64,000 nucleotides of DNA, taken from the NCBI GenBank assembly GCA_009363875.1, contig CM018682.1, positions 51,405,372-51,469,371 of the forward strand. The letters are read 5' to 3'. The notes under the pieces are model-generated. The model did not search any database, was not told the DNA's origin, and saw nothing but the letters and a program-made list of their open reading frames with translations. Positions 46,557-57,635 of the stretch are shown here, in pieces. A program made the position numbers and the translations under genes. The stretch comes from Mikania micrantha (lineage: Eukaryota; Streptophyta; Magnoliopsida; Asterales; Asteraceae). Positions within the stretch are counted from its first letter, which is position 1; every line of letters starts with the position of its first letter.

Positions 46557-47360
46557 AATCATTCCATATGAGTTTTGTTCATTATATGAAAAGTTATGAT
46601 CGAGTTAATAGTATGTTAAATCTATGAAATATGAAGTTATCCTTCATACCATACAAACTTAAACAATAAATAAATACCTAAAACAAAGTGAAAGAATTAA
46701 ATTACATAAATACTTAAAAACAGTTCGAATAGGTTAAAAAAATGACCAAAGCATGCGAAACCCATAACTAAATCATGTGTATCATACTTCAGTTTCATAT
46801 CATATATAGTCTTATGTTTCTTTTTATAGTAAACATAGTTTTACATTAAGTTTTCATTGAACAAAATCAATGAAGCATTGAATCAATCATTTACTTATAT
46901 TTAATATTGAATTAAGGCTATAACCGATCACATGTACGTTAGCTATTCCCATTGAATTTCACCAGAATAAAACAATTGCCTTTCTCATATGAATACTATA
47001 ACAAAAACATGAGATCCATCATTCTCATTTTAGGTTCGTGAACTCATTTCCTTTTTAAAATTTTCTTTGGAGCCGTGATCACCAAAGTAGTCGGTATTTA
47101 TCACCTGTTACTTACAAATAATTGTTCGAAAAATAGTATGGAGTTATATGCACAGGCAAGGAACCACCATTACCTGATGGTGCACACAATCAACACCAAT
47201 TCCGGAACCAAAATCAAAGCGGTTAAACTAATGATTGATCGAGCCTTATAAAGTTGAAATCTTCTATTCCGATTGGTTTTCATACAAGGTAAATCTCTAA
47301 CTTATAGTTAGTTTTGATTTCGATAACCTCAGTTTCAATACAAACGCGCTATACACTCGG

Positions 47361-48477
47361 GTGAGTTTCTAAACATAAAACCTTATCAAAACTAATTGGA
47401 AATAAGGTTTTGATTAGAATTGGATGGTTGGTATATATGTAGATATATATTTAACTCATATACAGTGGCTAAATATAGTTTATAAATTACCATGGTTCTT
47501 GAAAAAAACCAGTAAATAAAGAAAGAAGATGAAGCCAGAAGGATTGATTTAAACAATAAAACAAACAAATTAAGTCAACATATAAAGGCTGGTTCAACTG
47601 GTTAGAATATTGACTTTGATGATCTTGGAGGCTTTGGATTCGAAAGTAATTCCATACGTTTTTGTTTTTAATATTAACACTTCAAAATTTATTACTGTTA
47701 AATTTCAGTAATGTTGAAACATACACATTTATTCCCTGAACTTAACTAAACAAATTTAATAATTTTTTTAAATAAAAATAGTAAGGCTGGGTAAATAACT
47801 AAAAATATTAATTTATGAAAATTAACGAACAAACTACACGAATAAATACTAAGGATATTAGTTAGAAAAACAATTAGTCTTATCTTTATTACTTATACAA
47901 TTATATATAAAATATAGGGTGATGTTTGATCTTGATATCTTCACAACTATATAATTGTATTGCTATGGATCGCTACGCAACCTGTGAGTTTTCTTATAAT
48001 CTCTTTTTGCATTTTTGTAATCTTTGGGATGTTGCACATGTCATATCAAACAAATGTTATTCTAGAGTCATAAACAAATACTATGATGCAATTCTATAGT
48101 TTAAGTTAGAATTAGATTTGAATGTTATGTGTTACCTATTTGTTTGTATATCTATGTGTTATTATTATTGGTCATATACAATACATTAGCACTAGTAGCC
48201 TTTAATTAACATGACTTATGTCATTGTTTAATATTAAAGGTGAAATTGCCAAAAACTATGAGTATTACTAGTAACATTTCTTTAATGACTGTTGTCATTA
48301 TATTAGCAAAGGTGAAATTGCCAAAATCATATTATCAAACATTGTGGAACATATACATATTTAGATCAATTCTTATTAGACTATTGTTGCATCTTATTTC
48401 TATTATACATATATCAAATTGTATGAGATTCTCACCAACTATACAAATAGTTGATCAAAACTCTACATGTGTAACAG
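47361..48477 (+). other. Candidate leader intron in LTR F
   Basis: CTCGG|GTGAGTTTCTAAAC to CTACATGTGTAACAG|GTTAG, with CTCACCAACT upstream of the acceptor as in other LTRs. Confidence 0.35.
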
Positions 48478-48727
48478 GTTAGTTGCTTGGATGAAGACAC
48501 TTAAGCTATTTGGACCTAGTTAATAAAATAAACAATGTTATTTACTTTGGTTTTGGATTGTAGTGTTGGATTATGGTTTGTTTGTTTTGAACAATATGAT
48601 TGTTGAGTGATTTTATGATATGAATGAAATCTGATTATTAACTATTGAAACTTACAAAGTAGCACCATGAGTTATGAGCAATCAAACTCACGCCCTGACG
48701 TATTTCGCCATCGGTCGGGGTGTGACA

Positions 48728-49155
48728 ATAACTCCATAATATCATCACATCCTTGAAATGACTTAGTGTAATAAGATTAGATCTTATAACACTATATTTA
48801 TACTATGGTGATGACTATGAGATAACATTGAGACAATTACGAGAGACACCAAGAATGATATTCATTATACTATAACTTCATGATGATATCATCCACCACA
48901 CTTACTAACACTGTGTAATAAGACAAGATCTTATAGCACAATGTTAAAGACTAAAACTTTGTGTTCATTTCTATGAGACTATATTGGTTATTTCTGTGGG
49001 ACTGTGTCTGTTATTTTAGGAGACTATTTATGTTATCTCTATGAGAATATGAAACTATGAGACTATTTGATTTTTAGTCAGCCTATTCCAATTATATCAC
49101 TGCTGACATGAGTGATTATAGTATGATAGTGACTGCTAATTATCGCACCACTTCT
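48728..49155 (+). mobile_element. LTR G, right fragment
   Basis: Resumes after F with the duplicated ATAAC. Aligns with the ATGAGACTAT-rich part of LTR B (compare AGTCAGCCTATTCCAATTAT at 49078 with 52253). Ends at CTTCT where element B begins; the expected continuation would lie beyond the window. Confidence 0.7.
49151..49155 (+). repeat. Probable left target duplication of element B
   Basis: CTTCT directly before TGTGACAAC. The partner copy is not found in the window because B is followed by C. Confidence 0.4.
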
Positions 49156-49833
49156 TGTGACAACTAGTACCTGACCGTCCGGAAAATCCGTACGGTGTGT
49201 GTACTTACACCTAAACAATGTGTAAATACTATGTGATAAACAATGTGTGATAACAATTCAGTGGAAACAATTAACAGTTGTATATATTTTGATGAGAATT
49301 GAAATATAAACATACAACAACACCAGTGAAATAACAAAGAAGAGTACAAAAGACATAAGCATATCCGTTGTGATCTCATTTCCATAAATAACAGAAATCA
49401 GATAACCGACAATATCATGACTCCGTCAATGAGAGTGTCCAATCCAAAACAGTATTTCAGTATCATTTCAGAATAATAAACTGAAAGTGTGTTTGCGTGG
49501 GTGACGATTCACACAAACATATCTGTGGGTTTAACGTTCTGAATGATGACTGAAAAGTAGAAAACAAAAATCAGAAAGTAAAGCCGTTGTCGTGTTCGTT
49601 CGGATGACGATTCGAACAAATACGCGCGAAGGTGAAACGATTTGACGAAAAAAATAAAATAAACGTTTCGAAACAATAAAATAATGAAAACTAAATAAAA
49701 TAATATTTATTAGGAATTACCACCTAAAAAGAATTAAAATTAAACTATTTTTACTAAAACGATACGTAATTAACGTAGTAACGTGATTTAATGGAACCGA
49801 TCGAAACCGAACACGCGGGTAAAACACCCAAGG

Positions 49834-49840
49834 TATAAAA
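49834..49840 (+). promoter_or_regulatory. Early TATA box of LTR B
   Basis: TATAAAA in CAAGGTATAAAACCCC, followed by TTCTTCTTCC and (TC)n. It has the best core-promoter appearance of the LTRs here. Confidence 0.6.
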
Positions 49841-49880
49841 CCCCATTTCTTCTTCCTCCTCCTTCATTTTCAACTGATTT

Positions 49881-49905
49881 TCTCTCTCTCTCTCTCTCTC
49901 TCTCT
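49881..49905 (+). repeat. (TC)n microsatellite in LTR B
   Basis: Uninterrupted TC repeat within the pyrimidine-rich stretch after the TATA box. Confidence 0.95.
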
Positions 49906-50277
49906 AGAATTTCGTCTTTCTCTCTCTAACTTTCTCTCTCAAGAACATCATCACCCAACTACCTCATTTCTCAACCAAATCACTTGAATTTGGTATCAAA
50001 ACGAAGGTATCAACGAGGGCAATCCGAAAGTACAGAGGATCGGGGCTGAAATCGGCTGAAGCGAAGGTAAATCAAGCTTAAACTTTCAGATTTTCAGGGT
50101 TTTTAGCAAACCCGAAAGAATGAACTTTAAACCCGATTTTATTTCATCAAACCCTGAATTCTTCATTTTTAAATGAGTCTTTCTGAACCATTTGAGTATA
50201 AATAACATGAAAAACGGTGTTTGAGTGACCTGCAATTTTTTTGAGAAATATGGGAATCGGGAGGTTGAAGGTGAGTT

Positions 50278-50450
50278 CAACCGAGAACCACCTAAGTTGA
50301 CCGAGAACTCTTAGAAAACCGAGAACTCTTAGAAAACTGAGAACTCTTTCCTTTTTCATAGTTTGGCCGAGAACTGTGCACTTTCTTTGATTGGGTTGAG
50401 AACCCCATGGGAATGATGAATACTTAGCCGAGAACTCCTCCATTTTAAAT
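50278..50450 (+). repeat. CCGAGAAC motif tract in LTR B
   Basis: CCGAGAAC or TTGAGAAC variants occur about eight times (ACCGAGAACTCTTAGAAA in tandem, then scattered). Same relative position as the CGAACC and TATCGAT tracts. Confidence 0.7.
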
Positions 50451-52107
50451 TTTCTTGATTGAGAATGGTTTATGGGGTGAGCCCCATACCATCAAAACTA
50501 ATATTGCCTTAGTCAAATAAATTCCATAAGCACACCCACACCCATTCAGATATCACTTAGTTTCAGCTGAGGACACCACCTTTGTGGTTGTCTAAATCGA
50601 GAACAACTTAAACTAGTATTAATAGAGGACTCACTTGGGTGGGGTGCAACCGGGTTAAGATATTTCGCTTGTATTACTTAAACATTGGTTAAGAACATAA
50701 AGGGACATCATAACAAGTGTTTTAGATCATAAACCATAATTTGAAACATGTCAAAGATTTATAACTAAGTCTTATTTTGATCAAAGTAACCATAAGGTTT
50801 ACTTATATAAAAATAAGTTAGTCACTTTTACTACGAAGTTGGTGAATTATGAGTTAACACTTTTACAATAGGTTAAAGTCAATAACAAGGTTAATCATAT
50901 AAACAAAGAGCGTATCACGTATTAATATTAACCAAAATTGGTTAAGTATTAGTATGTTATACCATCAAAAGAGTTCAAGGAAGAAACAAGAAAAAAAGTC
51001 TTATAAAAGTTAACCAAATTTAAGGTTAAGTCACAAATCAATAACTTATACTTATAAGTTACACACAAATTTGAATCAAACACAGGGTCGTGAATACAAC
51101 ATCGGTACAACAAGTGAGCGTGTGCATTCTTTGATTACTTAGTCAACCACTTCAATATCAAGGTGAGTTCATATGCCCCTTTTTCTAATCTTTTGATTTT
51201 AAATGTGGGGGTGAGAAACATGCTAAACTCTTTTATTTATTTAAAAGCTTTAGTACATTATTTCAATTAACATGCCTTTTAGATAATAAGGATTTTATCT
51301 TTATTATCATACCATTATCATTATGTGTGCTTGTGTGTGAAACGACATGTATGACAGAACACGTATGGTATCATGATAACATATCTTCATGATACCATCA
51401 AATTAAATTGAATGACACAATGCATTAAGGTCAGATCTCATATCAACGGGTTTATAACACTGAGATGACAATGAGATATCACTGAGACAATTACTAGAGT
51501 TAACAAGAATGATGCTCATGATAACATGTTTTCATGATGACATCTTTCACCACATTTATTAACACGTACTGTGTAATAAGACGAGCTCTTATAACATGTT
51601 GTTAAAATCATTGAGAATACATAACATTGAGATAACATATGAGACAATTACTTGTGATATCAAGGATGACATCATGATAACATAGTTTCAAGATGTCATC
51701 CCCCACATATGCTAACATTGTATAATAAGACAATATCTTATAAGACAATGTTAAAGACTAGAGATCATGACATTGTGTTCATTTCATTTTGATCATAACA
51801 TTAGAACATATCATGGATGATGTCATGATAACATAAATTCCTGATATCATCAAATCACTTAAATGACATAAGTGTATTAAGATTTGATCTTATAACACTA
51901 TGTTTATACTATATTGGGATATTTATGAGACTATACCGGTGATATCTATGAGACTATACTTGTGATATCTATGAGACTAAATGGTGATATCCATGAGATT
52001 ATATATGTTATAGCTGTGAGATTACCTTAGTATCTTCATGAGATTAGATCTGTTATTTTATAAGACTATGTGATTATGTGACTATGTGATTTAAAGATTA
52101 TGTGATT

Positions 52108-52245
52108 ACGAGCTTGGTGATATGGGCCTATATATATGAGACTATGTGATATGCGCCTATATATATGAGACTATGTGATATGAGCCTATATGAGACTATG
52201 GGATATGAGACTATATGAGACTATGAGACAATGAGACTATTTGAT
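52108..52245 (+). repeat. ATATGAGACTATGTGATAT tandem repeats
   Basis: Imperfect tandem copies of a unit containing CCTATATATATGAGACTATG, shortening toward the right. Confidence 0.8.
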
Positions 52246-52859
52246 TTTTAGCCAGCCTATTCCAACTATATCATTTCTGACACGGGTGATAATAGTATGA
52301 TAGTGTCTGCTAATTATCTCACCACCTCTACTCTATGGATTGGAAGACTAAGAGACTGACCTCCCTTATGTCATAAGCTAGCGACAGGTAGTTTTGAGGA
52401 CTTGTGAAAAATAATGATTAGGAATGAATTGAGGACATTGGGTTTGTCTTTGTGGTGGCTGCAATGTGGTCAATTAAATTCTAATCATCAAATGGGATAT
52501 AACTACGTGTCATACTTACTCTCACTTCTTATTCAGATGTGAGTAATAGTAAGTTCCAATGAATGAGAGATCAGTTGAAAAGAGATAAGATTAGTAAATC
52601 TATACCTTTGAAACTGAAGAAGTAAACCACCATTTATGACTGTGGTAATCCCCCATTTATAACTGTGCAAATCCTTACTCTTTAAAGCCTATTATGCTAT
52701 GCTAATATCATTGTGGATAATGACTTATCTTATCGGGAAAAACCAACTGTGAATGAGCCTAGATGAGATGAAATTGGTATCTATAGCTACAATACAGGTG
52801 GTATAGAGTTCACTTAAATGTGTGTTGGGCTAGCGGCTTCATTCGTGATATGTATGCCC

Positions 52860-52869
52860 TATATATAAG
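52860..52869 (+). promoter_or_regulatory. Late TATA box of LTR B
   Basis: TATATATAAG in GTATGCCCTATATATAAGC, single copy. Confidence 0.55.
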
Positions 52870-53247
52870 CATGCTTAGCTAAACGCTATCCTATGTGTAC
52901 GTGTAACAATAGAGAGGACATTGGGATGAGATAATGCCAAATGAGACTAAATTGGACTTGTGTGTGACAAGATATTTTGTGAAATATCAAAATCAATAAT
53001 TTAAATTACAAAACTTATGAACTCACCAACCCAGTGTTGCCTTTGTTTTAAATGCATGTTTTCTCAGGTGACGAACAAGATTAGTCACCAGACATAAGGA
53101 CATAAGCTAGTTGGGCTTTATTAGAGGACCAATAGCTTACTTTTGTGTTATGCATATTTTGGGATGATATATTTTTGAATCATATTTTGTAAATCTTATG
53201 CAGATACAAGATTGAGACTTCATGATTCTTTTTGGGTAGATTTACTT

Positions 53248-53282
53248 AGTTAAATTAGGAACACAAAGTGTGTAATTTAACT
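53248..53282 (+). other. Conserved LTR hairpin, B version
   Basis: AGTTAAATTA (53248-53257) and TAATTTAACT (53273-53282), perfect 10-bp stem about 155 nt before the LTR end. Confidence 0.6.
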
Positions 53283-53440
53283 ATGTAATTCTATGTCAAT
53301 GTCATGTTAGCATTTATCATTATACATCATGAGCCATGTAAACAGTCTGATCAATTCAATTATCACACGATATCGCACCTCGAGAAGCTTCCGCCCGACG
53401 GGAAAGTCGATCCAGCCCGCCGGCTCGGGGTGTGACAGAT

Positions 53441-53452
53441 TGGTATTAGAGC
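53441..53452 (+). other. Primer-binding site of element B
   Basis: TGGTATTAGAGC, one mismatch from the usual TGGTATCAGAGC, three bases after the LTR. Confidence 0.8.
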
Positions 53453-53612
53453 TATGGTAATATAGAAATATAGGCCATATTACTTAAACGGTTTGGCCTA
53501 GACTATAACCTAGGGACCCTTCATGCATAATACATAGGACTTAGGATTTAATTGCATGTGTCTTCTGCATTCGATCATTGCACTAACCGATGTTCTTTAA
53601 GTTGTGATTAGA

Positions 53613-54835
53613 ATGCCGCCGAGAAGACCACCCCCATTACTGCCACCACCTCCTCCTCCTCACATACTCCACCTCATCAGCCACCACCAGACCATGAGTT
53701 GGATCCGAATACGATCGCGTTAGCCACTCTACTGACGAACCAGCTCAAGAAAGTGATTCCGGACATGATGAAACAGATCAATACTAACAACAGCAACAAC
53801 ACCGGGAACTCTTCCGGTGAGGGCAGCGGGAACACCCGGAACCAACCAGACTACTCCTACAAGAACTTTGTAGGTTGTAAACCACCTATCTTTAGTGGGA
53901 ACGAGGGAGCTTTCAGCTTGATCCAATGGATCGAGAAGATGGAGACAACCCTCGACATCAGTGGCTGTCCTGATCAACATAAGGTGAGGTATGTTGTGGG
54001 CTCGTTTGACAAACGAGCGCTGGCATGGTGGAATGCTCAGGTGCAGACCAGGGGACGGGATGAGGCAATGGATATGCCTTGGGAGGATTCAAGGTTTTGC
54101 TGAGGGGCGAGTTTTGCCCAAGGAACGAACTGAAGAAGGTTGAGACTGAACTGCTTAACCTTGGCACCAGACATAGTGCCAACGCTGGAGAAACGGATCG
54201 AGCAGTATGTCGGTGGACTATCGGCTTGCATCCAAGGGCATGTGATTGTTGCCTACCCGACTACACTAGTGATGGCTATTACACTGTCAGCTACGTTGAC
54301 TGCTGTAATGGTCGCCTCTGGTGCACTGAAGATGGAGGCTGAAGCAGCCAAAGCTGGAACATCTAGGAAGCCGGACAGACATCCGGCTAAGAAACAAAAG
54401 GTGGCCAAAAAATATGCTGCAACCACACCGGTTCAACGGGCATCACAAACACCACAACTACAAGTCAAGAAGCCATATGTTGGCACAAATCCTCAATGCA
54501 ACAACTATCAGTTTCCTCATCATCATGGAACCCCGTGCAGACAATGCACTGGGTGTGGAAAATTGGGGCATTGGGTTGATCATTGCAGGAACCCAACTCC
54601 CCAGAACAGGAACAAGAATGCAACAGTGATGGTTGCTACTACTGATAACAGGTCTTGCTACACCTATAGCGAACTTGGACAGTTTTCTAGGGACTACCCC
54701 AAGAGAATTCCACTAAGGGCATTGGTAGATAGAGGACGGGCCTTTCAAATTGGAGCAGCTGTTGCACGACAAGACCCAAATGTGGTCACTGGTACGTTTC
54801 TTTTACATGACTTTTATGCAGCTATCTTTATTTGA
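53613..54835 (+). pseudogene. Element B: gag and start of protease (broken)
   Basis: Starts MPPRRPPP at 53613, frameshifts in the Pro-rich region, then is open from 53699 (LDPNTIALATLL, YKNFVGCKPPIFSG, LAWWNAQVQTRGRDEA). A shift at about 54085 and a deletion remove part of the capsid. It resumes at 54140-54835 with APDIVPTLEKRIEQYVGGL, knuckle CTGCGKLGHWVDHC, a ruined second knuckle (CYTYSELGQFSRDY), GRAFQIGAAVARQDPN and the protease start. Two or more frameshifts. Confidence 0.8.
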
Positions 54836-54950
54836 CACTAGTGCAGATCAGAGTGTTATCTCTACCGACATTGCACATAAACTTAATCGTATAGAGAAAT
54901 CATTAGACTCCCCTTACACTATAGAGGTAGCAAAACAGCTAAGATCTTGA
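54836..54950 (+). pseudogene. Element B: protease fragment
   Basis: Shifted frame gives LFDTSADQSVISTDIAHKLN, the active-site region with DTG changed to DTS, then SPYTIEVAK and a stop. Confidence 0.7.
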
Positions 54951-55789
54951 AACAGATAATGTGAAACATATACCTGTGTAGCATAGACGATGAGTAATAA
55001 CAGGTGAGATAACATTTACAATGAGATCACATAAGCCAAATGACATTGAGTGGAAAAAGGGTTAATGTGCATCACTTTCGGAGATGTGCATGGGTTTACC
55101 CCATAGGTAAATCTTTACCCTAATCATGATAAAGCTACCTTATTCTTAGGTAGTTTCTTCAAACAATTAAAGCACGCATCGAGACTCTGGAAATAGATCT
55201 ATAGGTGATGTGTCGGGTATAAGGTCATACAGACATGACCTAGGACATGTTATATGTGACCAAAAGGTTGAGATTGAACGATCGAAACTTAGAGATGCGA
55301 GAACAACATGAGACATTTCTAAGGGAGTATGACCAAATAGCTATGGTTAAATCACCAAGCTTCCATCCTATACTCCTAGTAGATGCCAAAACATGCAAGT
55401 ATATAATACTGGCATGATCAAGTCTGATCACGGTTCCCATGACATAAAAGAATTGTGATAGGGACCACTCAATTAGATCATACACAATCGAAACCATGGT
55501 ATGAGTTTATCTGAAGATCTCAATCTTCTAACTAAAATAGTCGCTAAACTCATAGGCTTTGTAGTAACTGAAGAAATTCTTCGGAATTTATGGGAACTGC
55601 AGAGTCAACCACTATCCGAAGAGGGATGGTCAAGGCAATTGAGAAACATAAATCCTAAAGGATGTGAAACATACTAATCGAGTCACAATATATGAAAATG
55701 GAACCAAAGTTTATATCTCACATCCATAATACTCTAGCTATTATAATAGTACTAACGGAGTATTCACATTAGAACATTGCATGCTTATA
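54951..55789 (+). other. Decayed pol region of element B
   Basis: I cannot assign reading frames or motifs here. Length and position imply deleted, heavily mutated RT and RNase H sequence. Confidence 0.4.
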
Positions 55790-56194
55790 AAGAACACTAG
55801 AACCTCTAAAGTTGTTGGAACAACTCAAAATACCACAATGGGAGTGTACACGAATAGGTATGGATTTTAAATGCCAAGCTATCTCAAACTCCCAGCTGAT
55901 CGGATGTTTATTGGGTCACCATAAACTGTTGGATCGGGCCTGCTCACTTCTTGTATACACATAATGTCTATGCTCATTGAGGAGACTTAAGCTATCAGGA
56001 AACTACACCTTATCGAGGAACCTCGCATGTTACGGATTGTACAGTTGAGAGACTTAAAACGAAGCCGTACTCCATCGTAAAGGTTCGATAAAACTCCAAA
56101 CGCAACCCCGAGTTAACATGGGAGCGTGAGGAGCACAAGAAGTCAAAACATCTCCACCTGTATATAGAAAAAGTATTACCCGACAATGATGCTT
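55790..56194 (+). pseudogene. Element B: integrase and pol tail remnants
   Basis: Fragments resemble LLEQLKIPQWEW and MDF of the integrase (55810-55870), then after gaps NSKRNPELTWEREEHKKSKH and VLPDNDA with stop at 56195, the counterpart of the A chromodomain end. Confidence 0.6.
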
Positions 56195-56230
56195 AAATTT
56201 CGGGACGAAATTTCTTTAACAAGGGGAGAC
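56195..56230 (+). other. Pre-PPT hairpin and polypurine tract of B
   Basis: AAATTTCG-GGA-CGAAATTT (56195-56213), then AACAAGGGGAGAC to 56230. Confidence 0.8.
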
Positions 56231-57459
56231 TTTGACAACTAGTACCTGACCGTCAGGCAAATCCGTACGGTGTGTGTACTTACACCTAAACTATGTGTAA
56301 CTACTATGTGATAAAGAGTGTGTGATAACAATTCAGTGGAAACAATTAACAGTTGTATATATTTCAATGAGAATTGAAATATAAACATACAACAACACCA
56401 GTGAAATAACAAAGAAGAGTACAAAAGACATAAACATATCGGTTGTGATCTGATTTCCATAAATAACAGAAATCAGATAACCGACAATATCATGAGAAAA
56501 CAGTGGGAATTCAGTCAAAACAATGTGAAAACGGTTGAGTTTAGTTGAGTCCGTCAGTGAGAGTGTCCAATCCAAAACAGTATTTCAGTATCGTTTCAGA
56601 ATAATAAACTGACAGTGTTTTTGCATGGGTGATGATTCATACAAACATATGTGTGGGTTTAACGTTCTGAATGATGACTGAAAAGTAGAAAACAAAAATC
56701 AGAAAGTAAAGTTGTCGTCATGTTCGTTCAGATGACGATTCGAACGAATAAAATAATGAAGAGGACATTGATGTGGGTTAAGGTAAAGTAAATTGATGTG
56801 GGGTATCCATAGTTACAATAAAGGTGGTATGGAGTTTGGTTAAGTGTGTGGTGGGCTGGCGGCTTCATTCGCGAAACGTATGCCCTATATATTAGCATGC
56901 TTAATTGGACGGTATATTATCTGTAGGTTTAACTATGGAGAGGACATTGATGTGGGATAAGGTAAAGTAAATTAATCAACGCTTATGTGTGACATTATAA
57001 ATTGTGAATAACAAATTTTAATCGTTTTCATTTATGAAACTTATGAACTCACCAACCTAGTTTTGACTTGTATTAAATGCATGTTTTCTCAGGTGACGAA
57101 CAGGTTTAGTCACCAAGCATCAGGACATAAGCTAGAGGACTTCATAGAAGACCTAGCTTACTTTTATGATTGTGCATATTTTGAATGACATAACTATGAA
57201 TCATCTTTTGTAAATCTTGTGCAGAGACAAGATAGAAAACTCAATGATTCTTTTTGGGTAGATTTACTTAGTTAAATTATGAACATGAATTGTGTAATTT
57301 AACTTTGTAATTCTATGCCAATGTCATGTAAGCATTTCTCATTATATATCATGTGCCATGTAGACAATCTGATCATTTCGATTATCACACGATATCGCGC
57401 CCCGATAACCTTCCACCCGACAGGAAAGTCGACCTAGCCCGTCGACTCGGGGTGTGACA
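56231..57459 (+). mobile_element. Shared middle LTR of B and C (1.2 kb, internally deleted)
   Basis: Begins TTTGACAACTAGTACC (TG changed to TT) right after the B polypurine tract and ends GACTCGGGGTGTGACA right before the C primer site, so it serves as 3' LTR of B and 5' LTR of C. About 3.1 kb is missing: after GACGATTCGAACGAATA (about 56750) it jumps to the late-TATA region, losing the early TATA box, motif tract and donor site. Inside, GAGGACATTGATGTGGG occurs twice about 180 bp apart, so the TATA module was duplicated here too. Acceptor-like site 57091, hairpin 57270-57304. Confidence 0.85.
56886..56895 (+). promoter_or_regulatory. Late TATA box of the middle LTR
   Basis: TATATATTAG in ATGCCCTATATATTAGC, one base off the family consensus. 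It is the only core promoter left in this LTR. Confidence 0.5.
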
Positions 57460-57462
57460 GAT

Positions 57463-57474
57463 TGGTATCAGAGC
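57463..57474 (+). other. Primer-binding site of element C
   Basis: TGGTATCAGAGC three bases after the middle LTR. Confidence 0.85.
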
Positions 57475-57635
57475 CATGGTTTTAAAGAAATATAGGTCAT
57501 TTTACTTAAACGGTTTGGCCTAAACTATAACCTAAGGACCCTTCATTTAGAGAACATAAGACTTAGGAAATTATTTGCACATGTCTTTTGCGTTCGATCA
57601 TTGCACTAACCGATGTTCTTTCGTTTGTGATCAAA

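Larger units (their letters stand above)
42030..48727 (+). mobile_element. Element F: non-coding LTR-retrotransposon derivative (6.7 kb)
   Basis: Begins TGTCACACCCCGACC and ends GGTCGGGGTGTGACA with the 5-bp duplication ATAAC (42025-42029 and 48728-48732). Instead of a full 5' LTR it has a 41-bp palindromic tip, then a normal primer site (42075), a decayed internal region with one gag knuckle remnant, a pre-PPT hairpin and polypurine tract (45903-45938), and a 2.8-kb 3' LTR. Long A/T-rich stretches have no open frame. It carries a foldback element in its LTR. Confidence 0.75.
45939..48727 (+). mobile_element. 3' LTR of element F (2.8 kb)
   Basis: Starts TGTAATCTTTGGGG and ends GGTCGGGGTGTGACA. 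Contains a foldback MITE, a (TA/TG)n run, a donor-like TCGG|GTGAGTTTCTAAAC (47361) and an acceptor-like site after CTCACCAACT (48476). Much more A/T-rich than the A, B and D LTRs. Confidence 0.7.
51163..53067 (+). other. Candidate leader intron in LTR B (1.9 kb)
   Basis: ATCAAG|GTGAGTTCATATGCCCC to GCATGTTTTCTCAG|GTGACGAAC. Longest instance. The preceding AGCGTGTGCATTCTTTGATT block is shared with D, G and A, as expected for an exon. Confidence 0.4.
49156..53437 (+). mobile_element. 5' LTR of element B (4.3 kb)
   Basis: TGTGACAACTAGTACC to GGCTCGGGGTGTGACA. Order: TATAAAA (49834), long CT run (49881-49935), CCGAGAAC tract (50278-50450), donor-like site (51163), ATGATATCATGATAACAT-rich sequence, ATGAGACTAT tandem repeats, late TATA (52860), acceptor-like site (53066), hairpin (53248-53282). 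No coding sequence. Confidence 0.9.

Noticed and set aside
47000..48480. Possible host gene in the A/T-rich right part of F
   Set aside because: Only short open frames with low-complexity products; the donor/acceptor-like sites match the LTR family pattern instead.
42030..48727. Reading F as a DNA transposon with terminal inverted repeats
   Set aside because: A 5-bp TSD, TG..CA ends, primer site, polypurine tract and gag knuckle remnant all fit an LTR element; the inverted tip is the LTR terminus.
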